DNA of 7,735 nt from Oscillospiraceae bacterium (GTDB lineage Bacteria; Bacillota; Clostridia; Oscillospirales; Acutalibacteraceae), in NCBI GenBank assembly GCA_029004655.1, contig JAQVYP010000083.1, positions 1 through 7,735 of the forward strand. The letters are read 5' to 3'. Position numbers and translations under genes: made by a program. Positions 6,789-7,735 of this stretch are shown here, piece by piece. The notes beneath the pieces are model-generated. The model did no database searches, was not told the origin of the DNA, and saw nothing but the letters and a program-made list of their open reading frames with translations. Positions within the stretch are counted from its first letter, which is position 1; each line of letters opens with the position of its first letter.

Positions 6789-7735
6789 ATGAATTTTAAT
6801 ATTAATGAAAAAAGTGGACATGCTGAAGGCTTTTGCATGATAAAAAGTGCAGAAAAGAAAACCACTGCGAAAGGTATTGTATACCTTGATTTGATTTTGA
6901 GCGATGCTTCCGGCGAAATACCGGGCAAGATTTGGGATTATACCGAAAGTGCCTTTGGTGAATATGTTTGCGGAGATATCGTTAAGATACGTGGGCTTAT
7001 TTCCCAATATAATGGTGCCGATCAGATTAAACTTGACCGTATACGCAAAAGCGTGCAAGCGGACAATGTAAATGTCGAGGATTTTGTTCCCAGTTCGGAA
7101 TACAGCGGAGAAAGAATGTTTAATGAGCTGCGTTCAACCGCCGATGAATTTAAAGATAAAGACATATCTAGTATTGTAATTTATCTTTTGGATAAGTATA
7201 AAGACAAGCTGCTTTACTGGCCTGCGGCGTTCAAATTGCACCATGCCATGCGTGGAGGCCTTTTATATCACACTTTATCTATCGTAAAACTGGCGCAAAA
7301 TTTGTGTTCAATCTATCCGTTTGTGGATAAGGATTTACTTGTAGCCGGCGCAATCCTTCACGACATTGCAAAAACCGATGAATTCGAAGTCACCTCTTTC
7401 GGAGTTGCCAGTGGCTACACAAATGAAGGAAACCTTATCGGTCATCTGGCAAAAGGCGCTATTTTAATAGAAGCTGCTGCCAAAGAAATAAATACACCTG
7501 ATAATATAAAGATACTGTTGCAACACATGGTATTGTCGCATCATGGAGAACCCGAATTCGGTGCCGCAGTGCGTCCGCAGTTTATCGAAGCAGAATTGCT
7601 CAGCGAGTTGGATATGATGGATGCAAGAATATACGAAATGGCCGAAGCCGTATATGCAACAGATGAAGGCACATTCAGCAACAGAGTGTGGGCTCTTGAC
7701 AATCGCAAGCTGTTCAACCATGGCAGAATGACCGG
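6789..7735 (+). CDS. YhaM-type 3'-5' exoribonuclease (OB fold plus HD domain), 3' end cut by window edge
   Basis: The frame is open from ATG 6789 to the right edge, giving 315 residues. B. subtilis YhaM has about 314, so the stop is probably just beyond. Residues 11-90 form an OB-fold nucleic-acid-binding domain (EGFCMIKSAEKKT, then LDLILSDASGEIPGKIWD). Residues about 150-290 form an HD metal-dependent phosphohydrolase domain with RGGLLYHT (155-162, His161), LHDIAK (190-195, with the His191-Asp192 pair), His219, HMVLSHHG (246-253) and LDMMDAR (274-280). The family degrades short RNAs and single-stranded DNA from the 3' end in a metal-dependent way, in the cytosol. No closer in-frame start exists: GGAGG (6769-6773) is 15 bases upstream, which is long, while GGGG (6778-6781) is seven bases away. 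The alignment with YhaM also favours 6789 over Met17 at 6837. It follows the purF terminator, so it is probably transcribed separately. Confidence 0.9.
   Translation, partial: MNFNINEKSGHAEGFCMIKSAEKKTTAKGIVYLDLILSDASGEIPGKIWDYTESAFGEYVCGDIVKIRGLISQYNGADQIKLDRIRKSVQADNVNVEDFVPSSEYSGERMFNELRSTADEFKDKDISSIVIYLLDKYKDKLLYWPAAFKLHHAMRGGLLYHTLSIVKLAQNLCSIYPFVDKDLLVAGAILHDIAKTDEFEVTSFGVASGYTNEGNLIGHLAKGAILIEAAAKEINTPDNIKILLQHMVLSHHGEPEFGAAVRPQFIEAELLSELDMMDARIYEMAEAVYATDEGTFSNRVWALDNRKLFNHGRMT

Noticed and set aside
6680..7721. Minus-strand open frames of 82-99 codons
   Set aside because: They are shadows of the nuclease gene, which shows OB and HD motifs on the plus strand.

Overview
This window looks like housekeeping chromosome from a low-GC, Gram-positive anaerobe of the class Clostridia, probably near the Ruminococcaceae/Oscillospiraceae. 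The evidence is AT-rich intergenic DNA, strong GGAGG-type ribosome binding sites, ChW (clostridial hydrophobic, conserved Trp) repeats, a PdaB-like deacetylase, a Bacillus-type PurF with propeptide and Fe-S cysteines, and a YhaM-type nuclease. The genus is inferred only.

Layout. The left half (1-3430) is on the minus strand and concerns the cell envelope. A large secreted SH3b / glucosaminidase / cadherin-like / ChW-repeat protein runs off the left edge. Upstream of it in the direction of transcription lies a membrane-anchored polysaccharide deacetylase. Each gene has its own SigA-like promoter, and a strong hairpin terminator separates them, so they are neighbours rather than one operon. Both would act on N-acetylglucosamine polymers: one cuts the glycan backbone, the other removes acetyl groups.

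The right half (3571-7735) is on the plus strand. A 400-base divergent intergenic region (3431-3831) carries back-to-back promoters and a leader of about 225 nt with several possible hairpins. It precedes purA (adenylosuccinate synthetase), followed 45 bases later by purF (amidophosphoribosyltransferase). PurF commits PRPP to de novo purine synthesis and PurA makes the first AMP-specific step from IMP, so the pair links entry to the pathway with its adenine branch. A hairpin terminator follows purF. The next intergenic region holds nested inverted repeats, then a YhaM-type OB-fold/HD-domain 3'-5' exoribonuclease gene that is cut by the right edge close to its expected C-terminus.

I found no tRNA, rRNA, CRISPR array, transposase, phage gene or defence system. 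No undescribed multi-gene system is evident. The most interesting points are the two-by-three organisation of the ChW repeats, the PurA with several altered nucleotide-site residues, the long folded purA leader, and the nested inverted repeat between purF and the nuclease gene.
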